From: Streptomyces sp. GQFP
GTDB lineage: Bacteria; Actinomycetota; Actinomycetes; Streptomycetales; Streptomycetaceae
DNA length: 64,000 nucleotides
Direction of reading: 5' to 3'
Assembly: GCF_021545335.1 (NCBI RefSeq)
Contig: NZ_CP089312.1
Span: 5,828,001-5,892,000, forward strand
Below are positions 34,720 to 43,015 of the stretch, piece after piece. Below the pieces are notes generated by a model. It made no database searches. It saw only the letters and a list, made by a program, of their open reading frames with translations, and was not told the origin of the DNA. The position numbers were made by a program, and so were the translations under genes. Within the stretch, counting starts at the first letter, position 1. Each line of letters starts with the position of its first letter.

Positions 34720-37038
34720 GTGCGAAGAAAATATGGAATCGGCGGATTTCTCCGCTGGGGTCGCACGCTCGTCGTAGTGCTGTCCTTGGCGTTGGTCACG
34801 GGCGTGGGCGTCACCGCCACGCCCGTGCAGGCGGCGGACAGTGAGGACTTCACGCTCGGGATCACCGCCGCGGAGCTCGGCGTCGACCCCGAGGTCATGC
34901 GGCAGGCCGTGCCCGAGATGCAGGAGGAGATCGACGAGGCCGGCTCTCTGAGCGCCTCGTTCCGGCAGGCGATGATCGACAACCCGGCGAGCGCGAGCGG
35001 GTACGACGACTCGTACTGGGTGGACTTCGACGGCACGCTGGAACTGACCGACGACGGCGCCGGCATGGAGATCGTCGTCCCGGGCTCGGAGATACAGGCG
35101 ACCACCGGGTGGTGGGAGAAGTTCGGCGCGTTGGTCGCCGGCGGTCTGGCGGGGCTCGGGTTCAGGATCGTCTGCATCGCGGGTCTGACGGTCAGCGGAG
35201 CGGGCGTCGCGGTCATCCCGCTGGTCTGCACTCCCGCGGGCGGTGCCGTGGCAGGCTTTATGACGGCCCTCATCACGCATGCGCTCCCTCCTTCGGATCT
35301 GGGCAGCCCCGCGTCGATTCGCGACATGATCATCGGCGCGTTCGTCGGAATGGCCCTGGGATATCTCTGGGAGAGGTATTTCGTCGGGTTCGCCAAGGAA
35401 TACCTTCCCCCCGCCTTCAGAAAGCTCGGCATCTGGCTGGGGGAGAAGGTGCCGTGGCTCGCCAGCCGCTTCGGGTCCGCGTTCGGCGGCGCCGCGAGCG
35501 ACACCTCGGACGCCATGATCGAGCTGGAGGATCTTCTCTCCGAGGAGATCAGGCACTGGAGTGTCGAGGACAGCCAGATCGGCGCGATCGCGTCGTACAT
35601 CCACCCCGGGGCCGACCCGGCGGCATGGGACCGGCTGATCGGCGCACGCTCGGACAAGGTGGGCGTGCTGGTCGCGAACGTCCTCAACGGGCCCGACTCG
35701 AAACGCAACAGCACCTGGGCCGGCGTCATCGACCGGGGCCGCGCGTCGGGCAAGAAGGTCCTGGGCTACGTACCCACCGGCTATCTGGGCCTGACGGGCA
35801 CGACGACCCGGCTCGGTTCGGACGACATGGACGACTGGATCGCGCAGATCGAGCAGGACGTCGACACCTGGTACAGGCTCTACGGCGACTCGATCGGCGG
35901 GATCTTCTTCGACGAGGGCTACAACGTGTGTGGGGTCGACAACGACTACGCGAACTACTACGAGGAGCTCAACCGGTACGCGAAGACCCGGCACCCCGGG
36001 GCGATGACGGTCCTCAACCCGGGCACGGTCGTGCCGCAGTGCTACGAGGACACCGCCGACGTCCTCATGACGTACGAGAGCGACTACGCGGCCTACTACG
36101 GCAACAACGCCAACTCCGCGCTGAACTACAAGGAGTTGGACTGGACGCCGCAGAACTCGTCGAAGATCTGGCACATCATCTACGGCGTGCCGGCCTCCGA
36201 GGTCACCCGAGTGGCGGCCACGGCCAAGGATCGCGGCGCGGGCTATCTCCAGATCACCGACGACGTACTGCCCAACCCCTACGACACACTGCCGTCCGGG
36301 GACTACTGGGCCGCTCACCAGAACGCGGTCTCCGGCGGCTCCCCGGTCGTCGCGCCGGTGGCTCCCTTCTCGGACACCCAGGGTCCCCCGATGCAACCCG
36401 CCACCAACCTGACCGTGAGCAAGGTCGACTACACCTCGGTCTCCCTCGCCTGGCAGAAGTCGTCCACCCAGATCGCCCGGTACTTCGTCCGCCTCAACGG
36501 TGAGACCGTGGCCTCGCTGCCGGGCAACTTCCACACGACGACGATCGGCGGCCTCGACCCCGGCGGCAACACCTACACGCTGGACGTGGTCGCCCAGAAC
36601 TACTACGGCGCGGTCTCCGCGACATCCAACTCCGTCACGGCGACGACCCTGTCCCTGCCCGGCGGAAAGACCATCATCAACCCCAAGGTCACCCACTCGG
36701 GCGGTTCGGTCACCTACTCGGCGGACTTCCTCGCCCCGTACTCCTTCCACCGTCTCTTCGTCAGCCCGTCCGGCAGCGGTGTGACCTGCTGGTGGATCAC
36801 CACGCCGGGCGACCCGTTCTGCGGCCACTGGGTCATCGAGAACTCGACTCTGCTGTCGTACGCCGGCACCCAGGTCGGGGAGTGGTCGTGGAGCCCGATC
36901 GCCTACACGCCACCGACCGTCAACGGCTACACCTACTCCTGGACGGTCAACGCGGCCGACATCGCCGGCTCGTCCGACTACGTCAGCTTCCAGGGCGAGG
37001 GCTACAGCGCCCTGACCAACATCTACACAGCCAAGTGA
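34720..37038 (+). CDS. large secreted protein: spherulin-4-like TIM barrel plus fibronectin type III
   Basis: The 772-residue protein has a signal peptide (RTLVVVLSLALVTGVGVT, cleavage near VQAADSED). A novel region of about 240 residues follows with hydrophobic stretches (FGALVAGGLAGLGF, AGLTVSGAGVAVIPLV). Residues about 285-545 match the spherulin-4/GH114-like barrel: IASYIHPGADPAAWDRLIG, GKKVLGYVPTGYLG, SIGGIFFDEGYNVC. A fibronectin III domain comes next (PATNLTVSKVDYTSVSLAW), then a C-terminal beta domain with paired Cys. It probably acts on extracellular polysaccharide. GTG 34720 has GGGAGG 7 bp upstream. An intrinsic terminator precedes the gene. Confidence 0.8.
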   Translation: MRRKYGIGGFLRWGRTLVVVLSLALVTGVGVTATPVQAADSEDFTLGITAAELGVDPEVMRQAVPEMQEEIDEAGSLSASFRQAMIDNPASASGYDDSYWVDFDGTLELTDDGAGMEIVVPGSEIQATTGWWEKFGALVAGGLAGLGFRIVCIAGLTVSGAGVAVIPLVCTPAGGAVAGFMTALITHALPPSDLGSPASIRDMIIGAFVGMALGYLWERYFVGFAKEYLPPAFRKLGIWLGEKVPWLASRFGSAFGGAASDTSDAMIELEDLLSEEIRHWSVEDSQIGAIASYIHPGADPAAWDRLIGARSDKVGVLVANVLNGPDSKRNSTWAGVIDRGRASGKKVLGYVPTGYLGLTGTTTRLGSDDMDDWIAQIEQDVDTWYRLYGDSIGGIFFDEGYNVCGVDNDYANYYEELNRYAKTRHPGAMTVLNPGTVVPQCYEDTADVLMTYESDYAAYYGNNANSALNYKELDWTPQNSSKIWHIIYGVPASEVTRVAATAKDRGAGYLQITDDVLPNPYDTLPSGDYWAAHQNAVSGGSPVVAPVAPFSDTQGPPMQPATNLTVSKVDYTSVSLAWQKSSTQIARYFVRLNGETVASLPGNFHTTTIGGLDPGGNTYTLDVVAQNYYGAVSATSNSVTATTLSLPGGKTIINPKVTHSGGSVTYSADFLAPYSFHRLFVSPSGSGVTCWWITTPGDPFCGHWVIENSTLLSYAGTQVGEWSWSPIAYTPPTVNGYTYSWTVNAADIAGSSDYVSFQGEGYSALTNIYTAK

Positions 37039-37106
37039 GCTGACCTGACCCACCGGCGTCGACGCGGACGGGCGACGCCCTGGTCACCCCGGCATCCGGC
37101 ATCCAC

Positions 37107-37141
37107 CGGGGCCGGGGTGACCTGTACCTGCCCCGGCCCCG
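37107..37141. terminator. GC-rich hairpin between convergent genes
   Basis: CGGGGCCGGGG (37107-37117) pairs with CCCCGGCCCCG (37131-37141) around a 13-base loop. It lies between the spherulin-4-like gene and the convergent AraC gene and would terminate both transcripts. No T-run is present. Confidence 0.75.
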
Positions 37142-37188
37142 AGCACCTCGGCGGGGACCGGGCCGGACCGCTGCCGTGAACGAACGCT

Positions 37189-38175
37189 CTACTCCTGCTC
37201 CGCCAGCGCCCGGAGCCGGTGTTCCGTGGGCGACATCCCGTACGCGGCCCGGAACGCCCGCGTGAAGTCGGACGGGCGCGGATAGCCCCAGCGGGCGGCG
37301 ATCGTGTGGACGGGCGTGCGGCGCAGCGAGCCGTTCGCCAGGTCGCGGTGGGCGTTCTCCAGGCGCCGGCGGCGGATCCAGGCCGCGACCGTCTCGCCCT
37401 CCGTCTGTTGCCGGAAGACGCGGTGCAGGTAGCTCAGCGAGATGTTGTGGGCCGCCGCTATCGCCGTCGGCGTCAACTCCGGGTCGTGCAGGTTCTGTTG
37501 GACGAACGCGCGGATGCGTTCCGTCAGGGCCTGTTGGCGGGTCTCCGGCGGTAAGGCGGCGTCCGCGTCCAGGAGTTGGGCGAGCCAGGCCGTCAGGAGG
37601 TCCAGTACGGCCTTGCCCAGGCGGGGTGCGTCGGCGGGCTGGAGGGTGTCGGCGTGGCGGTGCAGGCCGGTGAGGTGGTCGGAGAGCAGGGCGCCGATTC
37701 CCTCCTGGCCCGACAGGCGCCGGTTCAGCAACTCCCGTACCCGGTGCGGGGGGAGAGGCAGCAGGGCTTTCGGGATGTCCAGGCCTATGCCTCTGACGAC
37801 CCTGCGTTCGCGGTCGTTCGCCGGGCGGAAGTCGTACGGGCGTGAGCTGTCGGCCAGGTGCAGGTCATGGGGGCCGAACTCGGTGGTCCGGCCCGCGTGG
37901 TCCAGCGCCATTCCGCCGTCCAGCATCAGGGTGAGGTGGTACAGCTCTCGGTCGCTCTGGCGCACCATGCGCGTGCTTCGCCGGAACCTTGTCGGCAGGA
38001 ACGACACCTTCATCACCGTCGCCGGGCCCAGCTCCAACAGCCGTAACTCTCCCCAGAATTCGGCGGAGTGGGTGCTGATGAAATCGTTCGAGCGCGTACG
38101 GGCGATCAGTTCCCGCCAGTAGTCGAATCTGTCCGCCGCGGGTACGTCCTCGCTGCGGAACACCGTTCCGATCAC
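37189..38175 (-). CDS. AraC family transcriptional regulator
   Basis: The 328-residue regulator has an N-terminal AraC-binding-like sensor domain (FDYWRELIARTRSNDFISTH, LTLMLDGGMALDHAGRT). A C-terminal double helix-turn-helix follows (LTPTAIAAAHNISLSYLHRV, RWGYPRPSDFTRAFRAAYGM). This class resembles the activators often called NitR/FeaR-like. GTG 38175 starts the conserved N-terminus VFRSEDVPAADRFDYW. It is convergent with the spherulin-4-like gene. Its target and inducer are unknown. Confidence 0.88.
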   Translation of the reverse strand: MIGTVFRSEDVPAADRFDYWRELIARTRSNDFISTHSAEFWGELRLLELGPATVMKVSFLPTRFRRSTRMVRQSDRELYHLTLMLDGGMALDHAGRTTEFGPHDLHLADSSRPYDFRPANDRERRVVRGIGLDIPKALLPLPPHRVRELLNRRLSGQEGIGALLSDHLTGLHRHADTLQPADAPRLGKAVLDLLTAWLAQLLDADAALPPETRQQALTERIRAFVQQNLHDPELTPTAIAAAHNISLSYLHRVFRQQTEGETVAAWIRRRRLENAHRDLANGSLRRTPVHTIAARWGYPRPSDFTRAFRAAYGMSPTEHRLRALAEQE

Positions 38176-38254
38176 CCCGGCTCCCCCGATCCCCCACCGT
38201 GCGCTTCCGTCGTCATCCTCGCCCCTGGACGGCCGAGTTGGCGACTCCCGGGGG

Positions 38255-38797
38255 CTACGGCTCCACTGTGGCGCTCGCCACGGGGACCGCCCCGTCCTCG
38301 CTCGGCGTCGGAGCGTCGTCCGCCGGGCTCGCCTCTGTCGCGGCGTCCGGAGTCGTCGTCGGTGCCTGCTCGGGCGGGGCGAGGGACGCCTCGGAGGGGA
38401 CAGGTGTGGCGGATTCGGGGGTATTCGGGACGGAGGGCGACGGCGTCTGTGTCGGGGCGGTGGTGGCGTCGGTGGCGGGGGGTGTTGCCGGGACGGAAGG
38501 GGCAGGTGGGGCCATGGGGATCGTGGGGGAGCGGGGGGACTCCCCCGTCGTCAGGTTGAGAGGGAGCGCGATGAGCGCGGCGATGGCGCAGGCCGCGCCC
38601 ACCGCGGCTGCCGTACGGGTCCTGCGGCGGCGGGTCGCGGTGCGGCGGATCTCCTCGAAGCGGCCCGGCGGTGCGCCCAGGTAGGCGGGGGTGGGGCCGA
38701 GGAGGACCAGGAGGGGGTCGTCCGGGTCGTGCTCGGGGCGGGTCGGGTCGAACGGTCCGAATTCCGGGTCTTCTTCGTCGTCAAAGCGTGTGGTCAA
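38255..38797 (-). CDS. single-pass membrane protein cotranscribed with an ECF sigma factor
   Basis: The 180-residue protein has an acidic start (MTTRFDDEEDPEFGPFDP), a basic juxtamembrane helix (RFEEIRRTATRRRRTRTA), one transmembrane segment (AAVGAACAIAALIALPLNL) and a long Pro/Thr/Ser-rich extracytoplasmic tail. It overlaps the sigma gene stop by 17 bp, which implies translational coupling. By position it could be an anti-sigma factor, but no zinc-binding HxxxCxxC motif is present. It lacks any known catalytic domain. Confidence 0.65.
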   Translation of the reverse strand: MTTRFDDEEDPEFGPFDPTRPEHDPDDPLLVLLGPTPAYLGAPPGRFEEIRRTATRRRRTRTAAAVGAACAIAALIALPLNLTTGESPRSPTIPMAPPAPSVPATPPATDATTAPTQTPSPSVPNTPESATPVPSEASLAPPEQAPTTTPDAATEASPADDAPTPSEDGAVPVASATVEP

Positions 38798-39305
38798 GGC
38801 TTTTCCTCAGGTGGGCGCGGAGCAGTTCTCGGGCCGCGTGGAGGTCGGCCTTGATGGTTCCTTCCTTGCGTCCGGTCAGCGCGGACACGTCCCGGATCGG
38901 CATGTCAGCGTAGTAGTGCAGGAGGATCGGGACGCGGAGTCGTTCCGGCAGCGACTGGACCAGCATGCGGATGGACGGGTCCGCCGGGTCGGTGTGCGTG
39001 AGCAGGGCGGCTTCCGTGGTCACGTGGCGCATCGCCTTGCGCTCGCGTTCCATCTTGCGCCAGTGGTCCCGGACGATGTTGGCCGCCGTCACATAGAGGA
39101 AGCCGCGCGGCTCCTCCACCGACGTCCAGCGCGCCCACAGGCGCGTGAACGCCTCCGAGGCGATCTCGTGGGCCGTCTCGTCGTCGTCGACGAGCCGGCG
39201 GACCCAGCCGGCCAGGCGCGGGTAGAGGGCGGCGAACAGCTCGGACGCTGCCTTGTCGCGGGACCGTTTCAACGCTCTCCATGGTGCTGTCAGACCTGTT
39301 GCCAC
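38781..39305 (-). CDS. ECF-type RNA polymerase sigma factor
   Basis: The protein has sigma region 2 (LVDDDETAHEIASEAFTRLW, RGFLYVTAANIVRDHWRKME) and region 4 (LPERLRVPILLHYYADMPIR, DVSALTGRKEGTIKADLHAA). It is a 170-residue-class ECF factor that redirects RNA polymerase to a small regulon. The start is uncertain: GTG 39305 gives VATGLTAPWRALKRSRDKAA, and TTG 39272 gives a shorter protein. It is followed by an overlapping membrane protein gene, and 102 bp upstream on the same strand lies a sortase gene. Confidence 0.88.
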   Translation of the reverse strand: MATGLTAPWRALKRSRDKAASELFAALYPRLAGWVRRLVDDDETAHEIASEAFTRLWARWTSVEEPRGFLYVTAANIVRDHWRKMERERKAMRHVTTEAALLTHTDPADPSIRMLVQSLPERLRVPILLHYYADMPIRDVSALTGRKEGTIKADLHAARELLRAHLRKSLDHTL

Positions 39306-39406
39306 CGGCGTCGTACTCGTGGCTCTCGTCGCTCTCGTGGGGGAGGACGGCGGTTCGGCGGCGTACGTTCCGCCGGCCCGCCGTCCTGTTTTCCGCGCGG
39401 ATACGG

Positions 39407-40051
39407 TCACGGGCTCGTCGACGACGTCAGCGCGGCGAAGACGATCACGTTGTCGAGGTAGCCGTTCTCGTCCCGCGGCCCGCCGCAGGTGATGAGCCGA
39501 AGCTCGGGGCGGTCCACGTTCCCGTAGACGTCGTCCGCCGGGAACTCGGCCTTGGCGACCGTCCGCAGGGACGTCACCGTGAACTCCGTCTCCGTGCCGT
39601 TCTCCAGACGCGCCACGATCTTCTCGCCCCGGCGCAGCCGCCCGAGGTCGTGGAAGACACCGTCCCCGTACGAGCCGACCGTGACATGCCCGAGGATCAC
39701 CGACGGGCCGGTCTGCCCCGGCGTCGGCGACTGCTCGTACCAGCCCGCCTGGTCGTGCTCGGTGACCGGCGGCACCTGCAGGGTGCGGTCCGGGGCCAGG
39801 CCCAGCCGCATGACCGGGGTGTCGACCCCGATGGCGGGGATCCGCAGCCGGACCGGGGCCGAACGGCCCACCGCCCGCGCCGACTTGGCGGAGGTGTTCG
39901 TGGAGGGCGAGGCCGACGGCGGCGCGGCGGTACCGGGTTGCGCGGTCCCGGACGTCCGTACGCCTTCGCCGCCGGAGGAACAGCCCACGAGCAGCGTGGC
40001 CGCGGCCGCCGTGGCCGCTGTCCCGAAGGCGCGCCTGGAGAGGACGGTCAC
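39407..40051 (-). CDS. class F sortase with Arg-Arg/lipobox leader
   Basis: The 214-residue transpeptidase would attach surface proteins to the cell wall. The catalytic His lies in VILGHVTVG and the Cys in LRLITCGGPRDENGYLDN; a C-terminal basic or polar residue for the active site is not obvious. The N-terminus MTVLSRRAFGTAATAAAATL followed by LVGCSSG combines a twin-arginine-like start with a lipobox. The enzyme may therefore be a Tat-exported lipoprotein rather than a simple membrane-spanning sortase. Its GTG overlaps the stop of the upstream surface protein gene (GTGA), so enzyme and likely substrate are coupled. Confidence 0.85.
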   Translation of the reverse strand: MTVLSRRAFGTAATAAAATLLVGCSSGGEGVRTSGTAQPGTAAPPSASPSTNTSAKSARAVGRSAPVRLRIPAIGVDTPVMRLGLAPDRTLQVPPVTEHDQAGWYEQSPTPGQTGPSVILGHVTVGSYGDGVFHDLGRLRRGEKIVARLENGTETEFTVTSLRTVAKAEFPADDVYGNVDRPELRLITCGGPRDENGYLDNVIVFAALTSSTSP

Positions 40052-40443
40052 GCCCCGGTCGCCTGCCGACGGCGTACGACGAACACGGCCGCGCCACCCA
40101 GGGCGAACGCGGCGGCGACGCCCCCGCCGATCAGCGTGCCCGGCGTGCCGGAGTCCGACGAGGCCGGCGTCACGCCGGTGTCGGGGGCGCCGCTCGGCAC
40201 CTCGGCGACCTGGGCCGGCTCCTGGTTGGGGTCGGTGGTGGGCGCCTCGCTGGGCACCGGGCTGGCTTCGTCGGCCGGTACCTGGGTCGGCTCGGCGGTC
40301 GGGGCCTCGGTGCCCTCGGACGGCGCGGTGCTGGGGACCGGGGTCGCGGTCTCGTCGGCGAACGCGGGCGCGGTGCCCGCGAGTACGGCGGAGGCCGCGA
40401 GTGCCACGGCGCTGAGGACAGTACGGCGCACGGTACGGCGCAT
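40048..40443 (-). CDS. wall-anchored surface protein with atypical sorting signal
   Basis: The 131-residue protein has a signal peptide (RRTVLSAVALAASAVLAGTA, cleavage near AFA) and a Pro/Glu/Thr-rich stalk. A C-terminal tripartite signal follows: SGAPDTGV, a hydrophobic stretch (LIGGGVAAAFALGGAAVFVV) and a basic tail RRRQ. APDTG replaces the usual LPxTG or LAxTG pentapeptide. Because it overlaps the class F sortase gene by 4 bp, it is that sortase's likely substrate. No catalytic domain is present. Confidence 0.78.
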   Translation of the reverse strand: MRRTVRRTVLSAVALAASAVLAGTAPAFADETATPVPSTAPSEGTEAPTAEPTQVPADEASPVPSEAPTTDPNQEPAQVAEVPSGAPDTGVTPASSDSGTPGTLIGGGVAAAFALGGAAVFVVRRRQATGA

Positions 40444-40638
40444 GGGTTCGCTCTCTTTCGTCGGTCCGCCGGGAAGTGACGGATCGTGCGAAGAGACGAG
40501 GCGGCCCGGGAACAGGTTGTAAAGAGCTGGCAAAGTCGCCGGAGGGGAGCTTGGGGTCGATGCCGTTGCCCTTGCGTCAGGGCTTGCGGGTTGGGGGCGT
40601 GTGACGCGGACTGCTCGGGTGCCGGTGAGGTCACCGGG
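40444..40638. other. intergenic region before the surface protein gene
   Basis: This 195-bp gap separates the last gene of the five-gene protease operon from the surface protein gene. GGGAAGTGACGGATCG and GGAACAGGTTGTAAAGAGC are the least GC-rich parts and may hold the promoter. The half-site GTGACGG here is not a full catabolic operator. No gene is seen. Confidence 0.4.
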
Positions 40639-41688
40639 TCAGGCGCCGAGCACCCTCCGGAGTTCCTGCGCGAGCGATTGCCGGCCCCCCGTTCCGGAGG
40701 AGAGACCCCGGAGCACCGCCCCCAGCGCCTCCTGCACCGACTGCGGATCCAAGGTGCGGACGACACGCAGGAGTTGGGAGGCGAGCGCGAGGGAGGGCCG
40801 GGTGTCCGCCCGTAGATCGTCGGAGGCCAGGACCAGCACGCCCGCCGTGGCGACGACATTGCGCAGCGCGTCCTCGGCGTTGGTGTGGAAACCCAGCCGT
40901 CGGTACATCACCAGCAGACGGACCCACTCGACGAGAACCTGCGGATGGCCGCCCTGCCAGACGTCGGCGGCCTTCACCACGAGGCGCTGCTGACGGTTGA
41001 GGGCGTCCTGGTAGGAGCCGGTCCGCCAGAGCGCCAGCGTGCGGGCCGACTCGGCGAGGACATCCTGCTGGCGGGAGCGGGGGGCGGTCAGACCGGTGAG
41101 CAGCAGCAGGACGGCCCCCGCCGCCACGAGATACAGGCCCGGCCCCGGATCGAGACGGGGCAGGGTGCCGTCGGCTCCCGCGACCGTGCCGAGTTCCGCG
41201 AGGTCGACGGCGGCCCAGCCGGTCGCCAGTACGCCCGCTCCCAGCAGGACCGCACGCTGCCGGGAGCGGCTGCGTCCGACGAGGTACAGCAGGCCGGGCA
41301 CCACCACGGCGAGTCCCAGAAGCAGCGTGATCCAGCCGTCACCGCCTGCCGTGCCGAGGCGTGATCCGAGGGCGAGGTCACCGAGTTCCGTCTCGTGGTA
41401 GCCGTAGCGGACGGTGTCGGCGTCCGGCCCCGCGACCCAGGGCAGCGCCGACCCGGCGGCCAGGAGCGCGGCGGACAGCAGCGTGGCCGAGCCCGTCAGA
41501 CGGGACCGGCTCGGGCGGGCGGCCCGGTCCAGGAGACGTTTCGGCAGGCCGCGCGGCTCCGACGGCCGTGCGCCCGGAGCCGGATCCGGAGCCGGTACGC
41601 CGCCGGGCGAGGCGGTGGGGCCCTGCTGCCCGGGCGTGGTCGGGAGCGGGCCCTGCGGCACAGGGGCGGCGGAGTCGGGGGCCGTCAC
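40639..41688 (-). CDS. multi-pass membrane protein with cytoplasmic C-domain (fifth gene of the Trypco operon)
   Basis: The 349-residue protein has a Pro-rich N-terminus and four hydrophobic segments: ATLLSAALLAAGSALPWVAG, ITLLLGLAVVVPGLLYLVG, AVLLGAGVLATGWAAVDLA and YLVAAGAVLLLLTGL. A soluble C-terminal domain of about 140 residues follows (QDALNRQQRLVVKAADVWQG, LLRVVRTLDPQSVQEALGAV), probably helical. Its start overlaps the stop of the preceding gene as ATGA. I recognise no family; its place as the last gene of the coupled operon suggests it is a membrane component of that system. Confidence 0.7.
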   Translation of the reverse strand: MTAPDSAAPVPQGPLPTTPGQQGPTASPGGVPAPDPAPGARPSEPRGLPKRLLDRAARPSRSRLTGSATLLSAALLAAGSALPWVAGPDADTVRYGYHETELGDLALGSRLGTAGGDGWITLLLGLAVVVPGLLYLVGRSRSRQRAVLLGAGVLATGWAAVDLAELGTVAGADGTLPRLDPGPGLYLVAAGAVLLLLTGLTAPRSRQQDVLAESARTLALWRTGSYQDALNRQQRLVVKAADVWQGGHPQVLVEWVRLLVMYRRLGFHTNAEDALRNVVATAGVLVLASDDLRADTRPSLALASQLLRVVRTLDPQSVQEALGAVLRGLSSGTGGRQSLAQELRRVLGA

Positions 41689-42143
41689 GACGCGGTCCTG
41701 AACACCAGGGCGCCGGCGGCGTCCACCGTCACCCAGAAGACGGCAGGCACGCTGAGCACGGCCAGCACCGTGAAGGCGCGATGGGCCCGGCGCAGTCCCG
41801 CCAGCCGGAACCGGCCACCTGCCAGCAGGAGACCGCCGGTCACCAGTGTGAGCAGCGTGGCGACACCGAGCACGACACGGGCCGGGCTGTCGTCACGGGC
41901 CGGGATCAGCGCCGTGGTGAACGCGTCGCGGGTGGCGGTGTCGGCCCCGCGCACGACGGCGAGCACGGTGGCGGCGAGGGCGGTCAGCGCGATGGCGACC
42001 AGCAGGGCCAGGACGGCGTACTCCTTGAGGCCGGGTGTGCCGTCACTGGTGTCGGCGGTGCGTGTGGCGCCGGTGGTGTCAGCGGTATCGGTTGTTCCGT
42101 TGGTGCCCGGATCCGGGTCGGGCGGGGGCGGGAATCCGTTCAC
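41685..42143 (-). CDS. small multi-pass membrane protein (fourth gene of the Trypco operon)
   Basis: The 152-residue protein has a Pro/Asp/Thr-rich cytoplasmic start and three hydrophobic segments: YAVLALLVAIALTALAATVL, VLGVATLLTLVTGGLLLAGG and FTVLAVLSVPAVFWVTVDAA. GTG 42143 overlaps the stop of the upstream gene by 4 bp, and its own stop overlaps the next start by 4 bp. No known domain was seen. The translational coupling on both sides argues for fixed stoichiometry with the flanking membrane proteins. Confidence 0.7.
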   Translation of the reverse strand: MNGFPPPPDPDPGTNGTTDTADTTGATRTADTSDGTPGLKEYAVLALLVAIALTALAATVLAVVRGADTATRDAFTTALIPARDDSPARVVLGVATLLTLVTGGLLLAGGRFRLAGLRRAHRAFTVLAVLSVPAVFWVTVDAAGALVFRTAS

Positions 42144-43015
42144 CAGGTGCCTCCCTGCGCGGCGTTGTGGCCGAGGGCCCTCGCGAAGCGACGGGCGGCC
42201 AGGCGACGGCCCGTCTCCCCGATGAGGAAGGCCAGCAGGGCCACGGCGAACAGGACGGCGGCGGCCGTCGCGGTCACCAGGGGTGCTCGGCCGGTCGATC
42301 CAGTGCCGATGCTCAGGCCCTCGTCCGGTGGCTGTGGGCCGAAGGCCAGCCGTCCGTGTCCGGCCGAGGCGCCCTTGCCGCGCAGCACGGTGATCCGGTA
42401 GGTGCCGGGGTCGATGATCACGGCGGCGATCGCCGTCCCGACCGTCTGTCGGCCGTTCAGCCGCACCAGATAGGCGGGGTCGTCCGAGGTGGTGAAGAGA
42501 CCGGTTCCGGGCCCCTTTACGGCCCTGGCTCGCACGGTGGTGCCGGGCTTCGCCGCGGGCGGGCGGGGTGCCCCCGCTGAGGTCTCCTCCCACAGCACGT
42601 ACCACCCCTTCCGGGGAACCGTCACCTCGATGCCGGTCGTGCTGTCGCCGCGCTGGTGGGCGACGGCCGACCGGTCCAGCCGGGACCGGTCGAGGTGCGC
42701 GGCGGTCACCAGCAGCAGGACCGCGCCGCAGGCGGCCAGGGCCGCGCCGGCGCGCCACACGCCGGTGGGCCCGAGCTTCAGGAAGGCGCGCTTGCGGGCC
42801 TTTTCGGAGTACCGGCGCCCCCACCGGACGGTCAGCCGCCTCGCCGACTCCGCGAACGCGGTTCGGGAGGGAGGTCCGGGACGAGGCGGGGCGGTCGGGT
42901 CCGTACGGCTGGGCGGGACCGTCGGAGCGGTCGCATCCGGTGGGCCGGGCCGGAGCGCCGGGTCGGCCGGGTCGGCCGGGTCGGCCGGGTCCGGCGAGCC
43001 GGACGCGGGGCTCAC
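42140..43015 (-). CDS. membrane protein with extracytoplasmic domain (third gene of the Trypco operon)
   Basis: The 291-residue protein starts with a disordered Ala-Asp-Pro repeat and Pro-rich region. A basic segment (YSEKARKRAFLKLG) leads into a first membrane helix (AGAALAACGAVLLLVTAAHL). An extracytoplasmic beta-rich domain of about 120 residues follows (VPRKGWYVLWEETSAG, DPAYLVRLNGRQTVGTAIAA, IIDPGTYRITVLRGKG), and then a second helix (VTATAAAVLFAVALLAFLIG). The domain could bind a ligand outside the membrane. GTG 43015 overlaps the protease gene stop as GTGA. No family is recognised. Confidence 0.7.
   Translation of the reverse strand: MSPASGSPDPADPADPADPALRPGPPDATAPTVPPSRTDPTAPPRPGPPSRTAFAESARRLTVRWGRRYSEKARKRAFLKLGPTGVWRAGAALAACGAVLLLVTAAHLDRSRLDRSAVAHQRGDSTTGIEVTVPRKGWYVLWEETSAGAPRPPAAKPGTTVRARAVKGPGTGLFTTSDDPAYLVRLNGRQTVGTAIAAVIIDPGTYRITVLRGKGASAGHGRLAFGPQPPDEGLSIGTGSTGRAPLVTATAAAVLFAVALLAFLIGETGRRLAARRFARALGHNAAQGGTW
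42961..42987 (-). repeat. 9-bp tandem repeat encoding Ala-Asp-Pro
   Basis: Three perfect GGTCGGCCG units, with partial copies at both ends, encode the ADPADPADP stretch near the N-terminus of the third membrane operon gene. The unit length keeps the frame, so copy number could vary without breaking the gene. Confidence 0.8.

Noticed and set aside
38905..39282. Minus-strand ATG frame inside the ECF sigma gene
   Set aside because: It uses a good ATG at 39282 but a different frame from the sigma domains, and gives only Arg/Pro-rich sequence.
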